NCBI RefSeq assembly: GCF_014905415.1
Contig: NZ_BNEO01000002.1
Location: forward strand, 744,001 to 808,000
DNA length: 64,000 nt
Direction of reading: 5' to 3'
Source of the DNA: Virgibacillus salexigens
Lineage (GTDB): Bacteria > Bacillota > Bacilli > Bacillales > Amphibacillaceae
The position numbers and the translations under genes are program-made. This document shows, in pieces, positions 16,496-25,932 of the stretch (position 1 is the first letter of the stretch; every line of letters begins with the position of its first letter). The notes beneath the pieces were generated by a model. That model was not told where the DNA came from. It saw only the letters and a list, made by a program, of their open reading frames with translations, and searched no databases.

Positions 16496-16592
16496 TTAAC
16501 TTGCTTTATGTTCTAAACGTAAATGGTCTGCAACCATTGCAATGAATTCTGAATTGGTCGGTTTTGCTTTTGTAATACTTATCGTATAGCCA
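16496..16592 (-). repeat. attR: 97-bp repeat forming the current spo0A 3' end
   Basis: It is identical to 3732-3828. It supplies the last 31 Spo0A residues and the stop codon, so the element restores the reading frame exactly. Confidence 0.95.
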
Positions 16593-17272
16593 AACAACGC
16601 AGATATAGAGTCAATATTTCCACGACTCCAAGCTACTTCAATAGCATGTCGAATGGCCCTTTCGACACGGGATGCCGTTGTATTGTATTTTTTAGCAATA
16701 TCAGGATAGAGCACTTTGGTAATCGATCCTAATAATTCAATATCATTAAAAACCATTGTGATTGCTTCCCTTAAATACATATATCCCTTTATATGAGCAG
16801 GTACACCAATTTCATGAATAATATTAGTAATGCTCGCTTCTAAATCCTGCTTTTTCTTTTCTTTCCGATTCACCTTTGTTACTCCTGTACTAATTGCACT
16901 CTGACCTTGTACCTGTCTAATTTGGTCAGCTAAATTGTCTAAATCAAAAGGTTTGAGAATAAAGTAAGCTGCGCCTAGATCGACAGCCTTCTTCATGACT
17001 TCTTCTTGTCCAAAAGCTGTAAGCATAATAACATGTGGTGATTTACCTTCTGATGAACGAATTGCATTTAAAACAGCAAGCCCATCGATATGCGGCATAA
17101 TAATATCTAGAACAAGCACATCAGGTTCAGACTCTTCTAGCATTGCAAGACAATCTCGACCATTATATGCCTTGCCTATAACTTCAATATCTCCCTGATC
17201 TTCGAAATAATCTTCCATTAATTGAACTAATTCCCTATTGTCATCAACTAAACAAACTGAAATATTCTCCAC
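16496..17272 (-). CDS. spo0A: Stage 0 sporulation response regulator Spo0A
   Basis: A 258-aa master regulator of sporulation entry. The start is the GTG at 17272 behind AAGGAGGAGC, matching the GTG start of B. subtilis. The receiver domain has acidic residues 10-11 (VDDNREL), phospho-acceptor Asp56 (VLVLDIIMP), Thr/Ala near 84-85 (MLTAFGQ) and Lys106 (ILKPFD). The C-terminal domain has the sigma-A-contact and recognition helices ([20 protein letters not shown]) and ends [16 protein letters not shown] then [15 protein letters not shown]. The last 97 bp are duplicated at the far end of the integrated element. The protein looks fully functional, but its transcript now runs into element sequence instead of the hairpin beside thrD. 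Confidence 0.98.
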   Translation of the reverse strand: MENISVCLVDDNRELVQLMEDYFEDQGDIEVIGKAYNGRDCLAMLEESEPDVLVLDIIMPHIDGLAVLNAIRSSEGKSPHVIMLTAFGQEEVMKKAVDLGAAYFILKPFDLDNLADQIRQVQGQSAISTGVTKVNRKEKKKQDLEASITNIIHEIGVPAHIKGYMYLREAITMVFNDIELLGSITKVLYPDIAKKYNTTASRVERAIRHAIEVAWSRGNIDSISALFGYTISITKAKPTNSEFIAMVADHLRLEHKAS

Positions 17273-17525
17273 TAAAGCTCCTCCTTTTATGTAATACAAA
17301 ACTTATCACTATTTTACATATTCTACAGAACTCCCAAATATCCTTCTTTTATTTAAAAAACTTTGGTTTTTTTGAAATTTACTTTAATTTGCTTTCAGAT
17401 TCTCTAAATTACGATATGATTCGATAATTATAGACAGGTTTGTCGAAAAATATTTGACTAAATTATACCATATTTAACCATAAAGAAGCATTGTTTTCTA
17501 ATAATTTAAATAAAATTTAACAAAA
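17273..17525 (-). promoter_or_regulatory. spo0A control region with 0A box
   Basis: TGTCGAA at 17441-17447 (TTCGACA on the coding strand) is a perfect 0A-box core. TATCGAA on the coding strand about 20 bases downstream differs by one base. Between and around them are TATAAT (near 17426-17431), usable as a sigma-A -10, and CGAATCA, usable as a sigma-H -10. This suggests autoregulation by phosphorylated Spo0A with vegetative and sporulation promoters, as known for B. subtilis. Exact start sites are not determined. Confidence 0.6.
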
Positions 17526-17562
17526 GAGAGACTTGTAATGGATGGATTCCAAAACAAGTCTC
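17526..17562 (-). terminator. Terminator of spoIVB
   Basis: GAGACTTGT and ACAAGTCTC form a 9-bp stem around a 17-base loop, followed on the reverse strand by TCTTTTGTTAAATTTT. It separates spoIVB from spo0A transcription. Confidence 0.7.
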
Positions 17563-17566
17563 GATA

Positions 17567-18859
17567 TTAACCAGCTTTATTTGTTTCTTCCTGTTCCTTA
17601 TAAATGTCAATTCCTGCATCTTGAAGCATCCATTCAATATGCACACCATATCCAGAAGTTGGATCATTAACAAAGACATGAGTCACTGCACCAATTATTT
17701 TACCGTTTTGTATGATTGGGCTTCCACTCATACCTTGTACAATGCCGCCGGTTTTATTGAGCAGTTCTTTATCGGTTATTTTAATTACCATTCCTTTGGT
17801 AGCAGGAAATTTCTGTGGTACGCTACTTACCACTTCTACGTCGTATTCTTCAACTTTTTCGTCATCTAATACGGTTAAAATCTTGGCAGGCCCTTCTTCT
17901 ACTTCATGGGAAAGTGCAATGGGCATTGGTTTTTTCATTCTTCCATTTTCCATATCGTTATTTAATTTACCGAAAATACCAAACGGACTATTTTTGGTTA
18001 TATTCCCAATTTTGTCATGTTCCGATGAAAATTTCGCTTGTTTTTCTCCTGGAATTCCATTATTCCCTTTTTCAATGGAAGTCACTGAAGAACGAACAAT
18101 GGAACCATCATGAATTTCAATCGGTTTTTTCGTATCCATATCTGAAATCACATGACCTAATGCACCGTATTTTTTTGATTCCGGATCATAAAATGTCATT
18201 GTACCAATACCTGCGGCAGAATCCCTAATATATAACCCAATTTTATAATCATCTTCGTTATTGTCTAAAGCAGGTTTTAATTCCGTATTAATTGTCTCTT
18301 TGCCCCGTTTTAATTTTATATCTAAAGCTTCTTTATCTTCTCCAGCCTCCTCAACAAATGGCTTAACATCTTTCATCTTTTTTATTTCTTTCCCATTTAT
18401 CTCTAAAATTACATCTCCTACTTTAATATCTGCTTCTTCTCCAGGAGATGTATTTCCGTTTTTTGCATTAACTAAATGATGGCCAACAACTAAGACCCCT
18501 TTGGTATGCAATTGTACTCCAATTGATTGACCGCCAGGTACAACTTTAATATCGTCCAAAACATTAACGTCTACTTTCTTAATTGGCAGTCCAGCAAATT
18601 CATAAAAAAGCTCGCTGTTTCCCGATTCTTTCGTATAAAATTCGTTGGATTTTGCAGCTTGTACTGTCTTGTTCGAACTATTAATTGTTATATTTTCACC
18701 CAAGGTTGGTAAGTCAATCGGAGCCCGGCTATTAACCGTAACAATATCATTTGGGATGGATAAATATTTTTGAATAGGGGTTAAAAAAGGAATTGTAACC
18801 ACTGCTAAAAGGAGTATTAGTCCTATACAGAATCGTAATTTATATTTTTTTCCGTCCAA
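17567..18859 (-). CDS. spoIVB: SpoIVB sporulation serine peptidase
   Basis: A 430-aa protein made in the forespore and secreted into the intermembrane space. There it cleaves SpoIVFA and so triggers pro-sigma-K processing. An N-terminal signal anchor spans residues 9-28. A PDZ domain covers about 105-195 ([14 protein letters not shown]). The SA-clan peptidase domain has His236 and Asp240 (GALGHVISD), Asp363 and nucleophile Ser378 (QGMSGSPI). The numbering matches the B. subtilis enzyme. It is followed by its own terminator and then spo0A, the conserved order. Confidence 0.97.
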   Translation of the reverse strand: MDGKKYKLRFCIGLILLLAVVTIPFLTPIQKYLSIPNDIVTVNSRAPIDLPTLGENITINSSNKTVQAAKSNEFYTKESGNSELFYEFAGLPIKKVDVNVLDDIKVVPGGQSIGVQLHTKGVLVVGHHLVNAKNGNTSPGEEADIKVGDVILEINGKEIKKMKDVKPFVEEAGEDKEALDIKLKRGKETINTELKPALDNNEDDYKIGLYIRDSAAGIGTMTFYDPESKKYGALGHVISDMDTKKPIEIHDGSIVRSSVTSIEKGNNGIPGEKQAKFSSEHDKIGNITKNSPFGIFGKLNNDMENGRMKKPMPIALSHEVEEGPAKILTVLDDEKVEEYDVEVVSSVPQKFPATKGMVIKITDKELLNKTGGIVQGMSGSPIIQNGKIIGAVTHVFVNDPTSGYGVHIEWMLQDAGIDIYKEQEETNKAG

Positions 18860-19077
18860 TTATTTCACTCTCCTCGTTCCTTACCCAAACCACCTTTTTT
18901 GTTTCTCTGTACTTCTAATTTGACCGAAGCATGTTCGTTTTAAACTGGTGAAACATAAGCAGTCTACCTAACATTTCCTTAAAGTAAGACAGTATTCTAT
19001 GTATATGTCGGCAAAATGGGAAAGTTCAGTTGCATACATGTATGATATTACTAACGTTGGAATGAAGTATATAATAA

Positions 19078-19110
19078 AAAAGCCAGATATTTTATTTTCT
19101 GGCTTTTTCT
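19078..19110 (-). terminator. Terminator overlapping the recN 3' end
   Basis: AAAAAGCCAGA and TCTGGCTTTTT form an 11-bp stem with an A/T loop. The left arm contains the last recN codons on the reverse strand, and the T run follows. The same hairpin can work in both directions. Confidence 0.85.
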
Positions 19111-20846
19111 TTATAATTATGCTTATTTTTTGATTTAAAGTTAACAGCCATTTCCAACATCTCACGTCCATGCTCGATAGCTGTCTCTGTAAGTTTTGTT
19201 CCAGTAATCATTCTTGCTAATTCATTTACTTGGTAATCAACGGATAACTCGATCACTTTTGTTGAAGTATGGTTATTATCCACTTGTTTTTCAATTAATT
19301 TATGTGTATCAGCCATTGCAGCTACTTGAGGAAGATGTGTGATGCACAATACTTGGGATTGTTGTGATATATGATGTATTTTTTCTGCGATTGCTTGTGC
19401 AACTCTTCCACTGACTCCAGTATCAACTTCATCAAAGATAACACTCGTAACACCTTGATGCCTTGCAAAAATTTTCTTTAAAGCCAGCATGATTCTGGAT
19501 AATTCACCACCAGATGCTACTTTACTCAACTCCTTAATCGGTTCACCCGGATTCGTTGAAATCATAAAATTGATTTGGTCAAAACCGTTTTCATGAAGAC
19601 GTATATCCTGATAGTCATCTCGCTTTACGCCTATATCTTTATCTTGTAACAAAAAAGAGACAGAGAATGTAGCTTTTTCAAGATAGAGGCCTTTTAATTC
19701 TTCATGGATTTCTTTGGTTAAACTATCTGCTGCTTTTTGACGTAAATCATGTAATTCTTTCGCTTCAAGGTAGGCATCTTTTGCCTTATCATTAATTTGA
19801 TTTTCAAGTTTTGATAAATGAGAATCTTTATTATTTATTTCTTCGATTTCTTCTTCAATTTGAGACATATATTGTAAGATCTCATCAACGGTAGCACCAT
19901 ATTTTTTCTTTAAACGGTTTATTTCATCTAGTCGAGACTCGATCTCATTAAGTCTTTCAGAATCGAATGCTAATGTTTCAATATGATGTCCGATGTCATG
20001 GGTTAATTCTTCGAGACCGAAATAATAATTAGCAATTTCCTCTGATTTTTCAGCAATAAATGGGTCAATATTAGAATTATCTTGTAAGGCCATTTGTGCA
20101 TTATTCACCCACTCAAGACCTCTTTGTTCTCCGTAAAGAGCATTATAAGCATGTTGCAGAGCAGCATGAATACGTTCGAAATTCGCTAAGGAATTCCGCT
20201 CTTCTGCTAGAACTTCATCTTCATGAGGCTCTAATTTAGCATTCTCTAGTTCATTCATTTGAAATTGAAGTAAATCAAGCCTTTGTGCTGTTTCTTGTTC
20301 ATTTTCACTCAATTTTCGATACTTTTTCTTTAAAGTTGAAAGCTGCTCATATAGAATGCTGTATTCTTTTTTAGCTTGACCAATACGCTCTGGATCATAT
20401 AAATCCAATAAATGGATATGATTATCTGTATCCATTAATGATTGCGTTTCATGTTGGCTATGAATATCGATTAGTGTTTTTCCGAATTCTTTGAGAATAG
20501 CTAATGTCACCAATTTACTATTGACACGACAAATACTTTTTCCATTAGCAGTAATAGTTCTTCGAAGTACAATGTCATTTTGGATTTCTATTCCGTATGC
20601 TTGACTCTTTTCATATATGGGATGATTGGGATTATCTATTGTAAACAATCCTTGAATATCTGCTTTCTTTGCCCCATACCTAACAAATTCCACAGAACCT
20701 CTACCACCAGCAAGTAATTGTATAGCATCAATAATAATTGATTTTCCAGCTCCCGTTTCACCAGACAATACCGTAAGACCCTCATCAAACGTTATTGAGA
20801 TTTTATCTATGATAGCAAAATCTTGGATGGATAACTCTGTTAACAC
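19092..20846 (-). CDS. recN: DNA repair protein RecN
   Basis: A 584-aa SMC-like ATPase that acts early at DNA double-strand breaks. The start is placed at the GTG at 20846 (VLTELSIQDFAIID), with GAGGTG nine bases upstream. This agrees with the family N-terminus, and the longer frame begins at a second GTG four codons earlier. Walker A is GETGAGKS, a long coiled-coil middle follows, then the ABC signature ASGGELSR and Walker B VIFDEVDTGVSG. It lies in the conserved tlyA-ahrC-recN order. Confidence 0.96.
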   Translation of the reverse strand: MLTELSIQDFAIIDKISITFDEGLTVLSGETGAGKSIIIDAIQLLAGGRGSVEFVRYGAKKADIQGLFTIDNPNHPIYEKSQAYGIEIQNDIVLRRTITANGKSICRVNSKLVTLAILKEFGKTLIDIHSQHETQSLMDTDNHIHLLDLYDPERIGQAKKEYSILYEQLSTLKKKYRKLSENEQETAQRLDLLQFQMNELENAKLEPHEDEVLAEERNSLANFERIHAALQHAYNALYGEQRGLEWVNNAQMALQDNSNIDPFIAEKSEEIANYYFGLEELTHDIGHHIETLAFDSERLNEIESRLDEINRLKKKYGATVDEILQYMSQIEEEIEEINNKDSHLSKLENQINDKAKDAYLEAKELHDLRQKAADSLTKEIHEELKGLYLEKATFSVSFLLQDKDIGVKRDDYQDIRLHENGFDQINFMISTNPGEPIKELSKVASGGELSRIMLALKKIFARHQGVTSVIFDEVDTGVSGRVAQAIAEKIHHISQQSQVLCITHLPQVAAMADTHKLIEKQVDNNHTSTKVIELSVDYQVNELARMITGTKLTETAIEHGREMLEMAVNFKSKNKHNYKEKARK

Positions 20847-20868
20847 GCGACTCTTCACCTCACATTTA

Positions 20869-21318
20869 TCACAGCATTTGAATAAAACGATCTTTAATCG
20901 ATTCTGAATCAGCCTCTGTTCTACAAATGATTAAACAGGTATCATCACCACAAATCGTCCCCATAATTTCTTCCCAATCTAAGTTATCAATTAAAACTCC
21001 AACCGCATGAGCGTTACCAGGAAGCGTTTTTAAAACGATAAAATGGCTGGCATGTTCGATTTTTACAAAAGCATCCATAATTAAGCGTTTAAGCTTGTCC
21101 AATGGGTTAAAGCGTTGGTCTGCAGGTAAGCTGTATTTATACTTTCCATTGCTTGCTGGAACTTTAACTAGGTGCAGTTCTTTAATGTCTCGTGAGACAG
21201 TCGCTTGGGTTATTTTGTACCCAAGGTTTTTAAGATGATCGACAAGCTCATCCTGAGTCTCTATTTCATTTTCCGTAATTAATGCTCGAATTTTAATATG
21301 TCGTTGAACTTTACTCAT
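20869..21318 (-). CDS. argR: Arginine repressor ArgR/AhrC
   Basis: A 149-aa hexameric repressor of arginine synthesis and activator of catabolism. The N-terminal winged helix (residues 1-70) contains [18 protein letters not shown]. The C-terminal oligomerisation and arginine-binding domain has [15 protein letters not shown]. The start at 21318 is chosen from the AhrC length, because the longer frame overlaps tlyA. The ribosome site (GGGGGCGCC) is modest, so translation may be coupled to tlyA. Confidence 0.96.
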   Translation of the reverse strand: MSKVQRHIKIRALITENEIETQDELVDHLKNLGYKITQATVSRDIKELHLVKVPASNGKYKYSLPADQRFNPLDKLKRLIMDAFVKIEHASHFIVLKTLPGNAHAVGVLIDNLDWEEIMGTICGDDTCLIICRTEADSESIKDRFIQML

Positions 21319-21349
21319 AGGGCGCCCCCATTTCAGTTTACATCGGTTC

Positions 21350-22180
21350 TTAATCTTTTTTATTAGAATCAAGCAGGTCTATATGTGCTTTATTTACTAC
21401 TTTGCCTATTTCTACATCTGTGATACGTTTTCCTTCAAATTGTTTTTTCCAGCCAAAGTGAGCTAGAAACTCAATATTTCCTTCTCCACCTGTTATAGGA
21501 GAATAGGTGATATCGAATAATTGGTACTCTTCTGCTTCGGCAAAAGCAACGATTTGTTTAATCACTTGTACGTGAATATCTTTATTCCGAACAATCCCTT
21601 TCTTGCCTACTTGTTCTCTGCCAGCTTCAAATTGCGGTTTAATTAGTGCAACAACGTCACTATCAGCCTGAAGTAGTTGCTTTAATACCGGCAATATTAG
21701 ACGAAGAGAAATAAAAGAGACATCAATTGAAGCAAAATTAGGTTTATCAAAATGCAGCATATCGGGGGTTACATATCGAAAATTCGTTCGTTCCATTACG
21801 ACCACTCGATGGTCATTACGCAATTTCCAATCCAATTGATTATACCCGACATCAATTGCATAACATAATGTAGCGCCATTTTGTAAAGCACAATCGGTAA
21901 ACCCGCCCGTAGATGAACCAACATCAACCATAACTTTATCTGCCATCGTTAAATTGAATTCGTCAAGTGCTTTTTCTAATTTTAACCCCCCTCTACCAAC
22001 ATAGGGATATAACTTGCCTTTAACAGTTAGAGGGGTATGCTCATCTATTTTCATCCCAGGCTTATCCAGGCGCTCATGTTCAGAAAAAACAAGGCCTGCC
22101 ATGACTATCCGCTTAGCCTTTTCACGGGTTTCAACAAGTTCTCTTTCTACTAATAGTACATCTAATCGTTTTTTACTCAT
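21350..22180 (-). CDS. tlyA: TlyA family rRNA 2'-O-methyltransferase
   Basis: A 276-aa protein known as YqxC in B. subtilis. An N-terminal S4 RNA-binding domain (residues 1-60, [20 protein letters not shown]) precedes an FtsJ-like SAM-dependent methyltransferase fold with [13 protein letters not shown]. In mycobacteria TlyA methylates 16S and 23S rRNA. The old hemolysin name is not supported by the sequence. It is co-oriented with argR and recN and lies 17 bases after oapA. Confidence 0.92.
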   Translation of the reverse strand: MSKKRLDVLLVERELVETREKAKRIVMAGLVFSEHERLDKPGMKIDEHTPLTVKGKLYPYVGRGGLKLEKALDEFNLTMADKVMVDVGSSTGGFTDCALQNGATLCYAIDVGYNQLDWKLRNDHRVVVMERTNFRYVTPDMLHFDKPNFASIDVSFISLRLILPVLKQLLQADSDVVALIKPQFEAGREQVGKKGIVRNKDIHVQVIKQIVAFAEAEEYQLFDITYSPITGGEGNIEFLAHFGWKKQFEGKRITDVEIGKVVNKAHIDLLDSNKKD

Positions 22181-22197
22181 CGTCTTTTCCCTTATTT

Positions 22198-22773
22198 CTA
22201 ATTTTTAGGTAGTACTTTTATTTTTAACTTTCTTTCTATAATTGAGATTACCTTCCCTGCAAAGAAAATAATTTTAGTGGAGGCATTAATAGCAAAGAAT
22301 TTACCTAAAGCCTTTCCGCCAACTGTTAATGCTGCAACAATACTTGTTAAGATAACTGAAATCGTTATTTGAACGGTCGAACCTTCGCCGTGCCCTAACA
22401 AGTTAGCCATTTGCAGAACAACAATTGCCGAAGCTGTACCACTTACAATTCCTGATATATCACCAATTACATCGTTACAGAAACTGGCAAATCGATCGGC
22501 ATTTCTTATAATTATTACGGCCTCTTTCGCCCCCGCTATTTTCTCGGCTGCCATTGCATGAAATGGTGCTTCATCTGCTGCAGTAGAAGCTATACCAAGC
22601 ATATCAAATACAACCCCTACAAATACAATCATAAAAACAATAAGTAGACCAATAATCCAAATAACTCCACTTAAAATCGAAGAAGAGATTATTGAAAAAA
22701 TAGCCGCTAACACAAAAGTGATAACGGCAATAGTTAAACTAAATTTAATCGATCGTTTTACATGTGGATTCAT
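22198..22773 (-). CDS. oapA: OLE-associated membrane protein OapA (DUF21/CorB-like)
   Basis: A 191-aa integral membrane protein with four hydrophobic segments and the conserved block FDMLGIASTAADEAPFH ... FCNDVIGDISGI, shared with CorB/DUF21-type magnesium exporters and with OapA of Bacillus halodurans. OapA binds OLE RNA and carries it to the membrane. Here it starts about 50 bases downstream of an RNA gene that looks like OLE, on the same strand and ahead of tlyA, the known gene neighbourhood. The symbol rests on recognition of both partners. Confidence 0.85.
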   Translation of the reverse strand: MNPHVKRSIKFSLTIAVITFVLAAIFSIISSSILSGVIWIIGLLIVFMIVFVGVVFDMLGIASTAADEAPFHAMAAEKIAGAKEAVIIIRNADRFASFCNDVIGDISGIVSGTASAIVVLQMANLLGHGEGSTVQITISVILTSIVAALTVGGKALGKFFAINASTKIIFFAGKVISIIERKLKIKVLPKN

Positions 22774-22824
22774 TTCTTACCTCTATTATATATAAATTAG
22801 TGTTATTCCATTATGTAATAGGAA

Positions 22825-23426
22825 TGGTCATTTAAAAGGTAAAAACTGCGGCTTAGGTCCAGTAGGTTTTCCCAAATGAATACCCCATGTTACCATGAAA
22901 GGCGGTTCCCCTTTAAATTCATCTTAGCTTTGTCACCAATAGCTAGACTGGATTGCCACTTAGTCCGCACTATAATCCCTTTTACACGTCATATAGAACA
23001 GTCTAGGAGATTTCCTCAACAGTTCTTTACCGTCCCCTAGCCTCTTTTGCAGTGTTGATTTCATAGAATGTAAATAAGCAAATTATTGGCCATCTAACTT
23101 GCCATTTAAAGCTCTAATCCCCTCAAGCACCACTCAAGGCAGGCTACGCTGCATATTAGGTGTCCCTTACCATATCTGCAGGTTCATACCCCATTCCATA
23201 ATAATTACTAGGCTTAGCAAATACTACAGAGATGGGCCTCCGCGGTAATCGGGTCAACGCCCACATGCCTTTGTGGATCGCCCAAAAACCTTAACTCCCA
23301 GCATAGACCCAAGGCTGGGCGCCTCAAGCCTACACAAGGAACTTCATCGATGTGCCCTTTGGCGGATTTTTAGGCCCGCCTTCAGGATACGGAGAACTGA
23401 CTAGAATACTGCACCATTCCTTAGTT
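22825..23426 (-). ncRNA. ole: OLE RNA (ornate, large, extremophilic)
   Basis: About 600 bases between ispA and oapA are clearly richer in G and C than other intergenic DNA, have no reading frame, and are full of complementary segments. Examples are CCGCCAAAGGGC, GCCCAGCCTTGGG with a matching arm, and TCTCCTAGACTG with AGTCTAGC. The site, strand, size and following oapA gene match OLE RNA of B. halodurans and other extremophiles. There it forms a membrane ribonucleoprotein complex linked to alcohol, cold and magnesium responses. Ends are approximate: 5' from the promoter at 23433, 3' just before oapA. Identification rests on context and general structure, not on a covariance model. Confidence 0.82.
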
Positions 23427-23432
23427 ATCTTT

Positions 23433-23461
23433 ATTATAGCATATCTTAATCATAATTTCTA
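23433..23461 (-). promoter_or_regulatory. Extended -10 promoter for the OLE RNA
   Basis: On the reverse strand TGC-TATAAT (23433-23441) is an extended -10. TAGAAA lies 17 bases further upstream as a weak -35. It lies between the ispA stop and the RNA start, so the RNA can be made independently of the ispA operon. Confidence 0.6.
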
Positions 23462-23469
23462 ATTCAAAA

Positions 23470-24354
23470 TTAATGATCTCGTTCACTAAAATAGATGGTC
23501 AGATCCATCAATACAGAGTCGGCTGCATTCGCGTTAGCTAACGAACGTTTTGCCTTCTCAATATACCATTGCTTTTTCTCAATCGCTCCTTCCAAACCAA
23601 GCAATTTAGGAAAGGTGCTTTTTTGATTGATCTCATCACTACCAACTGGTTTGCCGAGTTTATTTTCGTCTCCAGTAATGTCTAATATATCATCTTGAAC
23701 TTGGAAAATTAATCCTAAATAGTATGCAAATTCGGTTAATGATTGTAATTCTTTTTCAGTTGCACCGCCTAGGTATGCGCCTGCATAAACAGCAAATCGC
23801 AAAAGTTCGCCAGTTTTAAGTGCGTGAATTTGTTCTAACGCTTCTAGTGTAACCGGATGATCTTCTGCTTTCATGTCTAAGATTTGACCGGCCACCATAC
23901 CTTTTGGCCCACTTGTCTGTGAAAGAAGCTGTAGCAATATTGTTTTTTGCTCATGATTTAATTGATGATCATTTGCTATTATTTCAAAACTATAGGTTAG
24001 TAATGCGTCGCCAGCCAAAATTGCAGTAGCTTCATCAAATGCTTTATGATTTGTTAGTTGACCACGACGATAATCATCATCATCCATAGCAGGCAGATCA
24101 TCATGGATGAGCGAATATGTATGAACGAATTCTAACGAAGCAGCTGCTGGCATTGCTATACTGTTATCTTTACCATACACATTAAAACTGGCAAGTAATA
24201 AGATTGGTCGTAATCGTTTACCCCCAGCATTAACGGAATAAATCATGGATTGTTTTAATTGTTCAGGAATCGTTAATCTGTCTATGCAATCATGTAACAG
24301 GTTGTCGATAAGAAGCTTTTGGTTATCCAAATACTCCTTGATACTATATTCCAC
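23470..24354 (-). CDS. ispA: Farnesyl diphosphate synthase (polyprenyl synthetase)
   Basis: A 294-aa enzyme that condenses isopentenyl diphosphate with allylic diphosphates to give farnesyl diphosphate for quinones, undecaprenol and sporulenes. The two aspartate-rich motifs are HDDLPAMDDDDYRRG (first) and QVQDDILDITGD (second), with GGKRLRP near residue 45. Its start overlaps the xseB stop. In B. subtilis dxs follows. Here the RNA and oapA take that place and dxs is missing from the window. Confidence 0.96.
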   Translation of the reverse strand: MEYSIKEYLDNQKLLIDNLLHDCIDRLTIPEQLKQSMIYSVNAGGKRLRPILLLASFNVYGKDNSIAMPAAASLEFVHTYSLIHDDLPAMDDDDYRRGQLTNHKAFDEATAILAGDALLTYSFEIIANDHQLNHEQKTILLQLLSQTSGPKGMVAGQILDMKAEDHPVTLEALEQIHALKTGELLRFAVYAGAYLGGATEKELQSLTEFAYYLGLIFQVQDDILDITGDENKLGKPVGSDEINQKSTFPKLLGLEGAIEKKQWYIEKAKRSLANANAADSVLMDLTIYFSERDH

Positions 24355-24587
24355 TATTCTTCCTCCTGCATTTGAAACGGGGCAAGGTCACCCTGTTCAT
24401 TCATTATTTTCGTCATTTTTTCCTCTACATTGGTTAATTTATCATTACAAAGTTTAGAGAGCTTCATCCCTTCTTGATAATAGTCAATCGCTTTTTCTAT
24501 AGGTGCATCGCCTGTTTCTAACTTCCCTACAATTTCTTCTAATTTTTCCATTGCTTCTTCAAATGAAAGTTCATCATTTTCGGCCAT
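24354..24587 (-). CDS. xseB: Exodeoxyribonuclease VII small subunit
   Basis: A 77-aa acidic helical protein with the family pattern ([19 protein letters not shown], then [11 protein letters not shown]). It overlaps xseA by 14 bases and touches ispA, so the three are translationally linked. It joins XseA in the single-strand-specific exonuclease VII. Confidence 0.95.
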   Translation of the reverse strand: MAENDELSFEEAMEKLEEIVGKLETGDAPIEKAIDYYQEGMKLSKLCNDKLTNVEEKMTKIMNEQGDLAPFQMQEEE

Positions 24588-25932
24588 CGTTCTGTTCCTC
24601 CTTTACGTCTACTACCCGACAATTAATTTGACCATCTGTTAGTTTTAAAATAAGTTCATCTGACTTCTTTACCTGCCTTACCGATTTAACGATGGTTCCT
24701 TCTTGTAAGTACGGAATAGAAAAGCCTCGTTTCATTATTTCTAATGGATTTAATAAACTTAACTTTTCTATTTTATTCGCTAATTGATCGGTTTTTTTAA
24801 CGAATGATTGTTGCATCAGATATTGTTGCTGCTTTACCAATTGTTTCAACTGATCTCTTGATCGTTGAACTTGTTTATCCGGTTGTTGAGTTAATAATCG
24901 GATATGCAGATGATGATATACTTGTTGGTGTTCAGCCAACTTCGTTGTAATCGCCTTGGATAGCTGATCTGTTTTTGTATCTAATTCTTGTTCTTTCTGT
25001 TTAAGTAATTGCTCTGGATAACGAAAAGCGTAGGATTGCTTCACACTAGCTACTTGTTGTCTTTTTTGCTTTACTTGCTGATCTAGATCTTTAGCCAACA
25101 TTCGTTTCATTGTTATAAGCTTGTCTACTAACTCCTGCTTCGATGGTACTGCTAACTCAGCAGCACCTGTTGGAGTAGGGGCTCTTAAATCTGCTACAAA
25201 ATCACTAATCGTTACATCTGTTTCGTGACCGACTGCAGAAATAATTGGAATTGTCGAGTGATATATTGCTTCAGCTACGATCTCTTCATTAAAACTCCAC
25301 AATTCTTCAATAGAGCCTCCACCTCTACCTAATATTAAAACGTCAAATATTGAAGAGGCATTTGCAATCTCTATGGCTTCTTTTATGGAAGCAGGTGCAG
25401 TTGTTCCTTGTACAAGTACAGGGATTACAGTAACCTTGGCAATTGGATATCTGCGTTTAATAGTTGTTATAATATCGCGAACTGCAGCTCCAGTTGGTGA
25501 TGTTATCACACCTATATGTTTGGGTAAGACAGGGATTGTTTTCTTATATTGTTCATCAAAATATCCTTGTTTTTGTAATTTCTCTTTTAATTGTTCATAA
25601 GCTATATATAATGCTCCAATACCATCAGGTTCCATTTGTTGTATATATAATTGGTACTGCCCATATACTTCAAATACGCTAATTTCACCTTTAATCAGGA
25701 CATTCATTCCATTTTCAGGTGTAAATTTAAGCCTTCTGTTATTTCCAGCGAACATAACCGCTTGTATTCGTGTTTGGTTATCTTTTAGGGTTAAATACAT
25801 ATGTCCTCGAGAATGATGCTTAAAATTAGAGATTTCCCCACGTAACCATACTTCACTTAAATGTGGATCTGTATCTATTTTTCGCTTAATATACTTCGTA
25901 AGCGCAGTTACTGTAAGATATTTATCCTTCAC
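24574..25932 (-). CDS. xseA: Exodeoxyribonuclease VII large subunit
   Basis: A 452-aa protein with an N-terminal OB fold (residues 1-100, [20 protein letters not shown]), a catalytic core with [14 protein letters not shown] and [20 protein letters not shown], and a long coiled-coil C-terminus. It degrades single-stranded DNA to oligonucleotides with XseB. It overlaps folD by 11 bases. Confidence 0.96.
   Translation of the reverse strand: MKDKYLTVTALTKYIKRKIDTDPHLSEVWLRGEISNFKHHSRGHMYLTLKDNQTRIQAVMFAGNNRRLKFTPENGMNVLIKGEISVFEVYGQYQLYIQQMEPDGIGALYIAYEQLKEKLQKQGYFDEQYKKTIPVLPKHIGVITSPTGAAVRDIITTIKRRYPIAKVTVIPVLVQGTTAPASIKEAIEIANASSIFDVLILGRGGGSIEELWSFNEEIVAEAIYHSTIPIISAVGHETDVTISDFVADLRAPTPTGAAELAVPSKQELVDKLITMKRMLAKDLDQQVKQKRQQVASVKQSYAFRYPEQLLKQKEQELDTKTDQLSKAITTKLAEHQQVYHHLHIRLLTQQPDKQVQRSRDQLKQLVKQQQYLMQQSFVKKTDQLANKIEKLSLLNPLEIMKRGFSIPYLQEGTIVKSVRQVKKSDELILKLTDGQINCRVVDVKEEQNDGRK

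Larger units (their letters stand above)
3732..16592. mobile_element. Integrative element inserted in the 3' end of spo0A
   Basis: Two perfect 97-bp direct repeats (3732-3828 and 16496-16592) enclose about 12.67 kb that is absent from the conserved thrD-spo0A arrangement. The right repeat is the end of the intact spo0A gene. The left repeat is the displaced original 3' end next to the thrD terminator. Inside are a tyrosine integrase beside the right end, an XRE repressor, a TerS-like helix-turn-helix protein, possible replication proteins, a short recombinase, an antirepressor remnant and unrecognised genes. There are no capsid, tail, large terminase, relaxase or conjugation genes. This fits site-specific integration into a conserved gene end with the gene restored, as phage satellites and small integrative elements do in tRNA genes. 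Class assignment (satellite or plasmid-like element) is inference. Confidence 0.93.

Noticed and set aside
3732-16592. A sporulation-regulated intervening element like skin that interrupts the gene until excision
   Set aside because: spo0A is complete in the integrated state, because the 97-bp repeat restores its end. Excision is not needed for function.
3732-16592. A complete prophage
   Set aside because: No capsid, portal, tail, lysis or large terminase genes are present, and the length is only about 12.8 kb.
22774-23470. Degenerate dxs pseudogene in the ispA-oapA gap
   Set aside because: No frame shows DXP synthase motifs. The composition is that of a structured RNA.
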